64,000 nucleotides of DNA from Buxus sempervirens (lineage: Eukaryota > Streptophyta > Magnoliopsida > Buxales > Buxaceae): positions 20,578,858-20,642,857 of the forward strand of contig OX387190.1 in NCBI GenBank assembly GCA_947561395.2, written 5' to 3'. Position numbers and translations under genes: made by a program. Under the pieces are notes generated by a model. It was not told where the DNA came from and ran no database searches. It saw nothing but the letters and a program-made list of their open reading frames with translations. Shown in pieces: positions 46,431-57,544 of this stretch. The first letter of the stretch is position 1, and the number at the start of each line of letters is the position of its first letter.

Positions 46431-49046
46431 ATGGGATTGTTTTTGCCTTTCTGCCTTAGGACTTTCAGGAACAACTAAATTACCCTCTTCTCCTTAGTGA
46501 ATTTTGACCAAACCAGGCTTGTCCTGAAATCCAGATTTTAGGCATAAACCAAAAAGTTGACTTTTTATTGGTGAAGAATTAGGTCTTGAAAATTTTTTTT
46601 TGAATCTAAATAGGGGGTAAACCTTATGTGCATGTAAAGACTTAAGCCAATGAAATCTCTTGTTTAAAACATTTATTTATATGTCTTTCATGTAACTAAT
46701 TCTAGGTGCTTTTAATTAGTTTAGGGTAACAGAGTTTGTAGAACTATATACTAGGTGAAATAGCATTTCACGATTAATCAACAATACCCTGCAATTAACT
46801 AACAACTGTGATTAGGTTCTACGACTAATCGATATTTGTTGATAAGAAAACTTGAGTTGTCAGTCCTGCTGGTTTTTCTCAGGATTAGTCTAGTGATTAA
46901 TCAACAACTCTACAATTAGATGTCTAGTGAATAATCGTGGAACTCACGATAATCTTCCCAAAACATACTTTCTGGGTTTTCTGATTAATGATTAATTTAT
47001 AATTAATGGTGATTAAGTGTGAGTTCGAAATAGATTTTCTCCCAATCAATTTTCTTCCACTTTCATGATCCAAAAATCATTTAACCTTGCCTAACCCCAA
47101 TTCCCATCATCCTAAGATTTTAAATACACTCTAATATGCATCATAACATGGAAAACAAGCATCAAACATAATCACACATGCCAAACATTAGATGCTTCAA
47201 ATTTTACAGATATAACTTGCATACAAGCAAACCTTCAAAATAAGTGCATTAAATTCCACAATGTCAATCTATCATCAACTATTATAATATGCTTTACACA
47301 TGTTGTTCTACATCCTAAAATTCCTGTTGGAAAGAAGACTGTAGATCCACATACTTGAATTGCTAAATATATATTTTTTCTACGTGTAGTTTCTGGATTT
47401 CTTGCAAACCTCTCCCTCTTGCCTTGTCCCCGCATTCAATCCTTTCTTTACAAATCTTCTTGTGTCTAGAATCTCCTACAAATACACACACACACTCTTT
47501 CTCTATCTCTCTGGTTGATTATTATTATTATTTTTATTATTTTATTACTACTACTACTATTATTAAATCATATTTACAACACACACACACACATCTTAGG
47601 GCTATATAGCCTTAGAGTTTTCCTAGTCCAACTTGGATTACAGTACGCCCTTTGATCTAAAGACTTCTAATAACTATCCTAACTTCAATTTTAGTCCAAA
47701 TATTATTCTCTAATTTTAATTATACCTAATTACCTTATTTCCGTAATTATTTTAAGTTTAAGACCCCTTGATCAAGTTTAATGATCAAAACACTCTTTTT
47801 CCACCTAATGGGCTATAAATCTATCTATTTAAATTCAAATTGTGCCCAACTTAAATCCAACTAAGTTTTTTGGCCCAATAGTTACTTAGTTAATCACTTA
47901 GAATATATAGGAAAAGACTAAACTACCCTTAGGTAAATTTATAGGTGATTAAAAATAATTCTAAAATGGTCTTAGCTTACCATGAAATGCTTGTGACTAG
48001 TGATTGCAAATTTTAGTGCTAATGTTTCAACGCAAGTAAATTTTGGGAAGAATATACATGTCAAGAGGATACTTTTTTTTGTTCCCCCATTTCCCCGATT
48101 TTGAATGTGTTTTGGGGCTGTTCTTAGTTTCCTAACTCATTAAAGTGTCAAGATTTAACTAGCCTGAACATTGGGACTCTTCGGCAAAAGCTTTAAACTT
48201 GATATGTATTTTGATCCATTGGGGAGTGGAACTAATCATGGAAAGCATATGGAACCTACATCAAATTAAAGCTTAAGAGAAACATATAATTTTTGAAGAG
48301 ATAATCGACACAATTGGGACTCAAATGACACAAAAAGACAAAGTAATTAGCTTTGGCACACATATTTTAAACTCTGTAATTCAATCATAGTACTATAATT
48401 GCTACTACAAAGGTAGAAATTTTTTTTATGCTTGTTAAAATAATTGACACTTCTTCAATTTTACCGCATTTCATAGATTCAAACAAGTAATTGGTTGTCC
48501 AGGATAAATTTCCATCCGGATTTGGGAATATTCTCTAAGTCAATGGAAAAAAGAAAACAGATTGAGGCATGGTCTTGCTTTGACGGAAACCAACCTAAAA
48601 GGTCATCAGAATTTATTTAATTAAACCTGTAACATGCATTTCAGATGACTTTATCGAAGCTTTCGTTAAGTGTATATATCGCTAGCATCAAAAATAATTT
48701 TTTATATAAATATTGCCAGATAGTAGTTGAAATGTTATGCAACTAAACTCAAGGTTTGAAGCTTCTGAAAGTAGAATCAAATTTTGTGGAATTAATGCTA
48801 TTTTGGTTGAATTTTAGAACCATACTCTTGTGCTAACCGTCGCGTAAGAATCAAGGCTGCAAGTGAGCACAAAACAGTTGATACCTTAACTTGACATAGT
48901 CAAAAATGTGAAAAGGGACCCTGTAAGATCTGATATTCCAGGAAAAAAATGCATCTAAAATACACTGGTGGAAATAGAATGGATGGTTTTTTGACTTTCT
49001 TTCTTTACATATTTGGTTTCAGCTAATGACTGATGGCTACCTACAG
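46431..49046. other. ESP1 intron 24, 3' part
   Basis: Non-coding. It contains many GATTAATC/CTAATC-type words at 46770-47000, possibly from an LTR. Simple repeats lie at about 47485-47600: (CA)n, (TAT)n, (CTA)n and a second (CA)n. No gene was seen. Confidence 0.5.
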
Positions 49047-50115
49047 ATGCTTCCGTGGGAAAATCTGCCGATATTAAGAAAGAAAGAGGTTTACCGCATG
49101 CCTTCTGTGGGAAGTGTTTCTGCAACGCATAACAGAAGCTGCATTCATCAAGAAAAAGATGGGAGGATTGTTACTGCTTTTCCATTAATCGATCCCTTAG
49201 ATGCATTTTATTTGTTGAATCCCAGTGGTGATCTCAGCAGAACGCAAATTGAATTTGAGGACTGGTTTAGAGATCAAAAGTTGGAGGTAGTATCTCAATT
49301 TACATTTATAGGTCTAAATAATTAAGTTTTTCTATCTAATTTGTATTCAAAATTATTTATAGACAACAAGATGTTTAATTGGCATATCATACAGGGGAAA
49401 GCTGGAATGGCGCCCACAACTGAAGAGCTGGCTTTGGCCTTGAAAAACCATGATCTTTTTATATACTTTGGGCATGGAAGTGGTATGCCTTGGACTGCTA
49501 CTTACCACCCTGTTGTTCACATTGGTCTTCTTGCTTAGTTGCTACATCCCGGTTCCTACATGGGCTTGTTTGAGGATCAATTGATGATTGTTTATATGTT
49601 CAACTTTTTCAGGAACCCAATACATGCCTCAGCATGAGATTCAGAAGCTGGAAACTTGTGCTGCCACCCTTCTGATGGGCTGTAGTAGTGGATCTCTGTC
49701 TCTGATGGGCTGCTATACGCCACAAGGTGCTCCTCTCTCTTATTTATTAGCTGGTTCTCCTGTCATTGTTGCCAACCTATGGGAAGTTACAGACAAGGAC
49801 ATCGATCGATTTGGAAAGGCTATGCTTGCTGCTTGGTTGCAAGAAAGATCAACTGCTACTGATTGCCCTCATCGCAATTTAGTGAAAGAATTTGAGTCCA
49901 TGAACATACTTGGCAACAGAAGTAAGAAAGTCCGAAGAAAGAAGTTGCAGAAACCTTGTGATGGTGCCATACACAAGGACTGTTGTGGCCCAAGGCCAAA
50001 GATAGGATCATTCATGTGTCAAGCCCGGGAGGCTTGCACACTCCCATTCTTGATTGGGGCAGCTCCAGTATGTTATGGTGTCCCAACAGGTATAGCGAAA
50101 AAGAGGGATATATAG
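49047..50115 (+). other. Separase peptidase C50 domain (last three exons)
   Basis: The domain begins [11 protein letters not shown] and continues through [19 protein letters not shown]. The catalytic His is in YFGHGSG (CAT at 49473-49475, motif split by the last intron). The catalytic Cys is in LLMGCSSG (TGT at 49681-49683). The conserved [14 protein letters not shown] and [14 protein letters not shown] follow. Both catalytic residues of the clan CD fold are intact and the three exons join in phase. The active-site region therefore looks undamaged although the middle of the gene does not. Confidence 0.93.
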
Positions 50116-50750
50116 CAATATGAGATTCTTTGCATTTTTGTTGTATATTGTAGCCTTGTAGGACTCAGATGAAACGGGTTCTTCCACATTTCTCATAATA
50201 TATTACAGCCTGGTACAGTTTTCGCTTTGTTGTACCAAGCCTGTCAACATGATAAAAGATCATCCTGTACTTCGCTTCTTATCCAGGTGTAAGAGGATAG
50301 GAATGCAGAACTTGTGAAAACAATCATTGTACACAATTTGAGTGAAGGAAAGTGTAATTAATCGTCATTCCTCTTATTTTGATATTGAACTGAAGTTGCA
50401 GATCAAGAAACTCATAAACGTGTCTCTTCTTACCACTCCAAGCTTGGTCAAATGGTCAGTTGGCCGATTGAATTGGTCTCTAGAACGATACGTTCAAATG
50501 AAGAGACAATGATATAGCCTCCAAGAACCTTCTCCCCTAGTCATCCAATGGTTCCATTGGAGGGTGGATACATCCATTAGAGGTAAATATCTTGTCAACC
50601 CTCATTGTCTCTAAACCTCCGGCTACCATAGAAGATAATCAACAGCTGTGATGGTGCTACTGCTGCTCCATCCTCACCAAATCTTTCTATCTTCTTATCA
50701 AAATCTTTTTCTCTATGTTCATTCCTTATTATGTATTTTTCAAAATGACA

Positions 50751-50753
<3 letters not shown>
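50116..50753. other. Separase 3' flank
   Basis: Probable 3' UTR followed by intergenic sequence. No gene or structured repeat was seen. Confidence 0.5.

Positions 50754-50812
<59 letters not shown>
50754..50812 (+). repeat. (TC)n microsatellite
   Basis: About 29 perfect TC dinucleotides. Apparent Arg/Glu or Ser/Leu reading frames across it are artefacts of the repeat. Confidence 0.99.
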
Positions 50813-50815
<3 letters not shown>

Positions 50816-50943
50816 TTGTGTAGGCTCTAAGTTTGATTTTTTCCTGTGACAAATTCTAGCTTTAAACCAATTTCGAATTCTAGATAATTGGTCGAATTTT
50901 GAATTTGAATTTTTATCTTTAGGATAGGATTGCTAAATGGAGT

Positions 50944-51224
50944 GCTCCAGCACGATCGAATTTTTCTTTATCGCTCGAGCCCTGCATCTAGCGGTGTCTA
51001 GCCCTGGTCTTGGGTAATGTAGAAAAACTCAGACAGTGTGCATCGCTACACAAAGCTTAATGGACCGCTCAAGCACGATCGAATTGTTCTTTATCGCTCG
51101 AGCCCTGCATCTAGCGATGTCTAGCCCTGGTCTCGGGTTATGCTGAAAAACTCAGACAGTGTGCATCGCTAGATAAAGCTTAATGGACCGCTCAAGCACT
51201 AAGGTTGATCTCCATCACTTGAGC
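50944..51224 (+). repeat. 123-bp tandem repeat, left part
   Basis: Units start near 50944, 51067 and 51190 (period 123). They share GCTCAAGCACGATCGAAT, TTTATCGCTCGAGCCCTGCA and CTAGCCCTGGTCTCGGGTTA. The third unit is interrupted by the LTR at 51225 and resumes at 53183. Confidence 0.88.
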
Positions 51225-53177
51225 TGTAACGCCCCGAATCCGAGTTACGTAGTTAAACCGTAACACGTCTTCAGAGGTTAGCATGCAACACAGGACCACA
51301 ATATCAGAGTGAAGGAAAAGCATGAATACTACAATAACTATATAACAGAGTGCTCTAAAAATAATCCCAATTTGAAATAACTCACATGATCGCATAAATA
51401 CCCGCAAGTATCGATCTCACCAAAAGTATCTGAAAACAAAACAAAACAAAGGAGTGAGATACGAATATTTCAGCGAGTAGCAAATGCATGCAGAAATAGT
51501 TATTAATAGTTATAAATATGCATCGATAAATAACCAGTACGATCAAATCAACAAAGATAATTCCAAATTATAAATCCAAAATCCCAGTCACAATTTCAAC
51601 AAACAACAACTACAATGCCAATTAAACAACAAATGGTCAATGTCATGCCTATTGTTCAAATTGATTAATTGACATGCCAAGTAGACATCCACACCTCCAT
51701 GTATACAGTTCCGGCCTACTCAGGGTTTCGTCATCAAATGCTGGCCTACTCAGGGTTTCGGCATTGACAACCAGGCCTACTCAGGGTTTCTGGCTGCTCT
51801 ACACCGGTCGTGGCAACACACAAGGCCATGCAATTACACCAACAGACAATACCATCACATTGTCAACACATTAAACCAACCATGTCATCATCATGTATAA
51901 CCCAAAACAATTTCATCACAGGTCACTCCGGACCAGCATAGTATCTCATGAAAACCCAATAGGTGCTTTGACCCCAAAACACAAGTTCATTCGGCAATAA
52001 CATCCCCATTACTCACACAAAACAATAGTCGTAAAACCAACTTAACACTTTGATAAAATCACATAAACTCAGCTTAAACATGTTCACAACCAGAAACGAT
52101 ATTAAATCATAGATAAGATTTAAAATACTAACCCAAGGTATCAAGAATAGTACTTTGCGTACCTACTGTCCTTCGAATATCTCTTCCGAAAACTCCTAAA
52201 ATTCACCAATAATTGACCCAATACTCTCCAAAGGTTTTGAACAGATTAAATTATTTCTAACATCTTAATCTAGTTAGTGGGTAAAATATTTCAACCTTAC
52301 AGTACCAAAAATATGCTCAAAAATAGAAAATCGCACATCTCTGGAAAATCATGAGTGTGCGCTGACCTTGGTCCTTGGCGCCAGGTCGGCGCCAGCCAGG
52401 TGGACCAAAAATTTCGATTTGCGTTGAGCTGCCGCTGAGAGCCAGAAGGTTGGCGGTAGCTCGGCGGATCCAACCTACGTTTTATGACTCTCTGTTAATG
52501 CGAAAACTCCATGACTGTCCTAGTTTTAAGCCTCGGTGACAATTTTCCCAGGCTTCTACCATTCCCAAAAGATGTTTAAACATGATTTGAATTTAATCTA
52601 CAAACACTGATATTATGCCTCAAAATTTCTTTATATAGTCGACGTTCGAAAACAAACCTTCTTCCACAACATGCAGTTCAGCAAATCTCGACAAACAAAA
52701 TTCAAAACATAGATTAAATCGATGCTACTCACAGTTTATTGAGAACTTCTTCTAGCTTCCAACCCTTATGCTATTCACCTCTGAAAGAAAATTTATCGGC
52801 CGATGACCCCAGGTCCAAGGCAGCATCCAGATCTAAATACATCTGAGTTCAGCCTCTGGTTTCTCCCCTCTCCTCTGAAATTTTAACCTATTAGTCTATT
52901 TATTGGTTTCGCAGACCCTTAACCTAATTTATTTATTGCTCGCCCTAATTCAACCTTCGAAATCTCATATTTACCCTCCCTTAATGTTTTAGAATAATAT
53001 GAATTTGGATTTAAGATATTAATCACCATTAATTATATTTTATGTACTTACAAAAATTAAATCAAACTTAAAATTTTCCTCTGCTACTCTATAGTCCGAG
53101 ATCTTTACGCACAAAATTTAATTAAGCTTATTAGTTAATTCTTTTAAATAAATACTCACTAAAACTGGGGTTTTACA
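51225..53177 (-). mobile_element. Solo LTR, about 1.95 kb (gypsy-type, minus orientation)
   Basis: Bounded by TGTAACGCCCCGAATCC and GGGGTTTTACA. On the minus strand it starts TGTAAAACCCC, as in many plant gypsy LTRs. Flanks TGAGC (51220-51224) and CGATC (53178-53182) fit a worn 5-bp duplication, because removing LTR plus one flank restores the 123-bp repeat unit. It contains three to four copies of GGCCTACTCAGGGTTTC (about 51713-51790). No internal coding region is attached, hence solo. Class is inferred from the ends. Confidence 0.72.
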
Positions 53178-53182
53178 CGATC

Positions 53183-53330
53183 CCTGCATTCAGCGATTTC
53201 TAGCCCTGGTCTCGGGTTATTCAGAAAAATAGACAGCATGCATCGCTTGATAAAGCTTGATGGACTGCTCAAGCGATTGAGGGTGTCCTCCAGCGCTCAA
53301 GTCATACATCTAGCTATGTCTAGCGACTTC
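53183..53330 (+). repeat. 123-bp tandem repeat, right part
   Basis: Continuation of the array after the solo LTR: CCCTGCATTCAGCGA, CTAGCCCTGGTCTCGGGTTA, then a partial unit from about 53268. Confidence 0.8.
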
Positions 53331-54242
53331 TATAAATTGGGTGTTTATACTCTCCTTTCATTCCCCTTCCACACACAACCACTGTGACCTACCCTGAACA
53401 ATTTAAAGACTCTTTTCAGTTAATGAATTTAGCCCACATAACATGCATGGGAAGGTAATTCACACAAAGAGAACCACAAGGATGAAGGATTGTCTTCGTT
53501 GTTAATTAAGAGGCATTGACATTAACACAGTTGGCGATAAGAGAGCAACTTAGGATCAACTTGAAAACAAGATCCGTGCTATTTCAGCCAACAAAAAGGT
53601 TTACAATGCTTCAATACTAGAACAAAATGAAAAAAAATAGTCCAATAGAAGTAGTCCCACCCATTGTAGACCGTTAATCATCCAAAAACACTAGAGTTTT
53701 CACCTGTCATGTGAGTACAACCCAATAAATTGACATCCATATATTACATAGATGAATGAAATCCAAGTGTATGCCTTCAAACCTGGATTTTTAAGTACAA
53801 GATAATTTATGAAGCAATGGTGGTAATACCACAAACAAGTATCAACTTTCATATTGTCTTATCTCAACAGTCCAAGTCAGGGGGATCTGTATTGGAAAAT
53901 CAAAGGTAAACATTCCATATGATCCATGAATCAAGTTTCATATATCAAAATACAAATGTATACGATATCAAAGTACACATTAACCATCCATAATATATCC
54001 ACAATATACCAAAATAATTCAAGTGTATCAGCATCAAGCAAAAAAATAGAATATAAAAGACATCAAAATACATATCTGATCAAAATACACATCCAATCCT
54101 CTACCCCTCAATGAACGCACACATAGAGCTACTATAATCAAGAAGTAGATGGTCCAGCTCCAGCTGCACCAGTAGTGCCATCACCAACACTAGCTCTTGA
54201 TCGTCCACTCATACCCGCACTCGTATCATCATTGTCATGAAG
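53331..54242. other. No gene seen
   Basis: Includes a TATAAATT-like word at 53331 and AT-rich DNA with repeated ATCAAAATACA-type words at 53930-54090. It is probably flanking transposon sequence. Confidence 0.45.
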
Positions 54243-55253
54243 CTAATCTCGAAGCTCATTGTACATATGGTCCTGTCGTAGCTGCAACGTCTGCAGGCTC
54301 CTAAGCACATAAGCAAATTGCGCCTCCATGAGAGTCTGTCTCTCCAAAATCTGTGCAATAGAAGATCTGATGAAGGACATGTCCTCAGACAAAGATGATG
54401 GGGGACGAGGAGGAGGAGGAGCATTAGGGCGCAGTCTACACTTTGAAAGGTGGGCCTTACTTTGGTTATAGGTAACCATTATAATTGGTTGACCTATGGA
54501 GACAGGTGACAATCTGGGGTAGGCAATCTGTAAGCCATGAACCAGTCTAGCAATGAGACAGCCAAAAGGAAGTACATACGATTTCTTGGAGTGTTGGAAG
54601 GAATCAAGCATGCATATGCATATGTGAGATGGAAGATCTACTGAATGGCCTTTCTTAAGTGCATATAAGAGTTTCAACTTGGGCAAAGCGATAGACGGAA
54701 GGTGAGCCACAGGGTATAGATTGGTGCTTTGAATCCTAAAAATCATATTTGTTTCAGTAGAGAATAGATTTGTGTCTAAGGCTTGACCTTTGTAAACCCA
54801 CTTCCCTCTACGGCCATCCAGAAGTGTGTCTGCTATCTCATTAAGAAAGTCAGCATCGACACCAGTATATGGATAATCAGGGTTCTGAACCCTAGGGATC
54901 CCAAAAACACGGGAGATAACATCCGGAGAAACCTTAAACACCTGACCTCTCAAGTATGTGGAAAAGGAATTCTCAGAAACTGAAATATCATGGATGTTTG
55001 AATAAAACTCCCTGATCATTGGAGTAGAGGGAAGGATGAAATTGGAGAAAATAGGTTCCCACCCTCTATCTTTAAATACTGTATGTATTTCATTAGGTAA
55101 CTCATCCATCATAACTTCCCTCTCAAGTATGTGAGGTCTTTCATAAAAGGTCTCCTCATACAATTCCCGGGCTTCGGTACTAATAAAGAAATTCTCCTCA
55201 ACCCTACGTCTTTTGTTGGAATTCTTAGATTTGAGGGATTTTTTGTTGACCAT
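54243..55253 (-). CDS. TE-associated protein (putative plant transposon protein domain)
   Basis: An open 336-codon frame. The N-terminus is basic (MVNKKSLKSKNSNKRRR), like a nuclear signal. Then comes a conserved stretch: FKDRGWEPIFSNF, IREFYSNIHD, YLRGQVFKVSPDVISRVFGI. This matches the domain family annotated as putative plant transposon protein (PF20167-like), found in many plant genomes in and near LTR elements and MULEs. A Pro-rich linker (NAPPPPRPPSS) and a C-terminal predicted helix/coiled coil (about 285-336) follow. The function of this family is not established. It has no stop or frame change, which is striking among dead neighbours. Downstream on the same strand as a MULE remnant; whether they belong together is unknown. 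Confidence 0.6.
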   Translation of the reverse strand: MVNKKSLKSKNSNKRRRVEENFFISTEARELYEETFYERPHILEREVMMDELPNEIHTVFKDRGWEPIFSNFILPSTPMIREFYSNIHDISVSENSFSTYLRGQVFKVSPDVISRVFGIPRVQNPDYPYTGVDADFLNEIADTLLDGRRGKWVYKGQALDTNLFSTETNMIFRIQSTNLYPVAHLPSIALPKLKLLYALKKGHSVDLPSHICICMLDSFQHSKKSYVLPFGCLIARLVHGLQIAYPRLSPVSIGQPIIMVTYNQSKAHLSKCRLRPNAPPPPRPPSSLSEDMSFIRSSIAQILERQTLMEAQFAYVLRSLQTLQLRQDHMYNELRD

Positions 55254-55862
55254 CTAAGGAAGAGCAGTAGAATAAGATAAAAACAACAACATCCACAAAA
55301 CAAGAAACAAGGAACTAAGTTAGAAACAAATTATAATCTAAATAGCCCAATATATTGCATAATACAATTTAAGACACATGGGAAAAAAAAACCTGATTGC
55401 TTTTTGCAGGAGATATAAATTGTCTTAAAAATTGGTTCCTTCCTATTAGAACTATCCTTGACAAACGATATCAACCTACAACCAATTAGAAGACGTAATT
55501 TGAATTTGGTTTCCATTTAGCTATAGATACAAATGTTGAAATTGAAAATCAACTAGTCAATTGTCAACACAAAAAAAAAGGAAATTCAAAGAAGCCGTAC
55601 ACTAAAAGATGATGTGTAGTCATTATATATCTAGAATCTTTCGGTTCACACTTGTTTCTTGTATTGGTCCAAAAAACATTTACAGGAATTTACGCTTGTT
55701 CAACACATACAAAAGTATAAAGTGTGACCTCCAAGGTCGTACAAAAGTGTGCTGGTATAATCATGATATGTACAAAATATTGGCAAAATTCACATGTTCA
55801 GCAGGTTTAAGCAAAAAAAAGACCCTAGTTGGTTATATTGTAGATGATAAAATAACCCCATG
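55254..55862. other. Spacer between TE reading frame and MULE remnant
   Basis: AT-rich. No recognisable gene or repeat was found. Confidence 0.45.
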
Positions 55863-56260
55863 TCAAATTGCTTCCTTGCAAGTTTTCCTATTATGGCCTA
55901 GTTGATGACACCGTTTACAATGCACAGTCCTCTTGTCAATGAACTGCGACTTAATTCACTTTCTTTTTGGACGACCATCTCGACGCTTTGTATTTGGAGG
56001 ACCAACTACGAATGGTTGCGTATTACATCGCCATCTGCATTGTGGCTATTTATAATTGGCATATCAATATTAGGCACCGGAGACATAAGTGACGAATAGA
56101 TGTGTAACTGTGCATCCTTATGGTAACAAGGATCAATAAACTGAGATACATTCAGCCTACCCCTTATTATTGCTTGGCATGCATGCTCACAGGGAAGTCC
56201 AATCATCTGCCACTTTCTGCATGTGCAAGTCATGTTGCTTATGGGTGGTTTAATTTAGAA
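55863..56260 (-). pseudogene. MULE transposase C-terminal remnant (SWIM and CCHC fingers)
   Basis: On the minus strand a SWIM zinc finger, TCTCRKWQMIGLPCEHA (CxC...CxH), comes first. It is followed by NVSQFIDPCY, then VGPPNTKRRDGRPKRK and a CCHC knuckle CKRCHQLGHNRKTC. This is the order of Mutator-like transposase C-termini. Two in-frame stops (near 56006, and in the RPKRK region) and the absence of the MULE DDE domain upstream show it is a dead fragment. Confidence 0.85.
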
Positions 56261-57309
56261 AGAAATCTTAGATAAATAGAAAGATGATGGAATTAGTTTA
56301 GGGGTGTCTCAGATCTAGTTTATGATGAAATACATATGTTTAGATTTAAATTAAAATAATAATAGAAGTAGAAAGTTCAAAAAATTCAGCAAAACGCAGA
56401 AAACTGAGTTTTAGGCATAGCGCCCGAAAGCCTGCTCGAGCCCAACCACGGGCGACCTGCCTGTGTATTTAAAACAGAACTTGAAATCTAGTCGCCCGAA
56501 AAACCGTTTGAGCGCAACTACGAGCACCCTGACTATATTCTTTAAAACAGAACCTGAAAACCAATCGCTCGAAAGTCCGTTCGAGCGCCTCTTCGAGCGT
56601 TTTATGTCAAAATTTCCAGATTTTAGGATTTTTGCCCAGATTTAATTTTTAATAATTTTTCTGTAAATTCTAAAGTTGTAACACCTGTAACTAGGTTAAT
56701 TTGAGATGTAGAAAGTGGCAAAATTAAATTTTGATTAATGGATAGTAATTTGGAACGATAAATGTAAAGATGAATTTTATGGAGATGTTTTGAGGAAAAA
56801 GAGGACTTAACCTATTTAGACCTGATTTTGGGTAGCTTTACCTATTCCTAAACTTCACCACAGACCTAAATTTACCTATGGAAGGGTTAAATATCAAAGT
56901 TAATAAATTTTGACACCTTAGGTTCTTTAAAGGGTAAACTTTGGGCATTCTTTAGCAAATATCTAGAATAAAAACCAACTAGGGGATGAATTTTTGTGAA
57001 TCATAAAATAATGATTTGGCAAATTATCTAACACTTTCACATGGATAAATTAAGAGTGTTCATATTATTAAATTATTGTTTAGAAAACTAATGAGTGATT
57101 TGGGCATGTTTAACTACAAATATTGTGTTTTCAAGGCTTGGATTGTGTTTTCCATTTATTTCCAGATTTGATTCATTTCTTGCATTCAATGTTATATCTC
57201 TAGACATTTGCATACGGTTTCATTAATGAATTAACAGAATTATTGAAGACCTCCGTGTACCTCGGGGATGCCCTATGTATCTTGGGATGATATTGTTATT
57301 TGTGTTTAT
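56261..57309. other. LTR-like non-coding DNA
   Basis: Contains several CGCTCGAGCG / CGCCCGAAA-type words at 56420-56600, like those in the terminal LTR near 63560-63720. It is probably part of a related gypsy LTR in plus orientation. Ends were not found. Confidence 0.4.
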
Positions 57310-57544
57310 CCTCGGTCCGTGTACTCGGCGGGATACTTCCTCGATCCGTGTACTCGGTGGGAAGCCGGTTATTGGTATTTATATCCTCGGTCCGTATACT
57401 CGGCGAGATACTTCCTCGATCCATGTACTTGGTGGGAAGCTGGTTATTGGTATTTATATTCTCAGTCCGTGTACTCGGCGAGATACTTCCTCAATCCGTC
57501 TACTTGGTGGGAAGCTGGTTATTGGTTTATCTTCAGTCCGTGTA
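57310..57544 (+). repeat. 75-bp minisatellite, about 3.2 units
   Basis: Units begin at about 57310, 57385, 57460 and 57532. They share CCTCGGTCCGTGTACTCGGC and GGTGGGAAGCTGGTTATTGG. The fourth unit is cut off where the LTR at 57545 begins. Overlapping reading frames here are by-products of the repeat. Confidence 0.93.

Larger units (their letters stand above)
19127..50115 (+). pseudogene. ESP1: Separase (ESP1), long interrupted gene with inactivating lesions
   Basis: Separase cleaves cohesin at anaphase. Exons: 19127-19815, 20831-21008, 21085-21192, 21816-21947, 22069-22520, 22853-22961, 23293-23418, 31931-32224, 32303-32422, 32535-32756, 32884-32994, 33116-33262, 33387-33752, 33850-33939, 35430-35609, 35711-35834, 35953-36452, 36754-36991, 37384-37485, 38085-38282, 41243-41298, 41416-41644, 41733-41976, 42625-43024, 49047-49286, 49395-49482, 49613-50115. 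These sum to about 2,080 codons (Arabidopsis ESP1 is about 2,180). Exons 1-14 join in phase. Defects: TGA at 35430, TAG at 36086-36088, and one base missing at 35953, at 37384 and near 41597; restoring each base repairs the downstream phase. A conserved stretch expected between exons 14 and 15 was not found. Exon 12 uses a GC donor (33263). The identity is firm. The label pseudogene assumes the lesions are not sequence errors. Confidence 0.85.

Noticed and set aside
49023-49046. Earlier acceptor for the first catalytic separase exon (start at 49023)
   Set aside because: It would add eight residues inside the conserved Q-MLPWEN junction; the acceptor CAG before 49047 reproduces the family sequence exactly.
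50595-50852. Arg/Glu-rich and Ser/Leu-rich reading frames
   Set aside because: They are produced by the (TC)n microsatellite on both strands.
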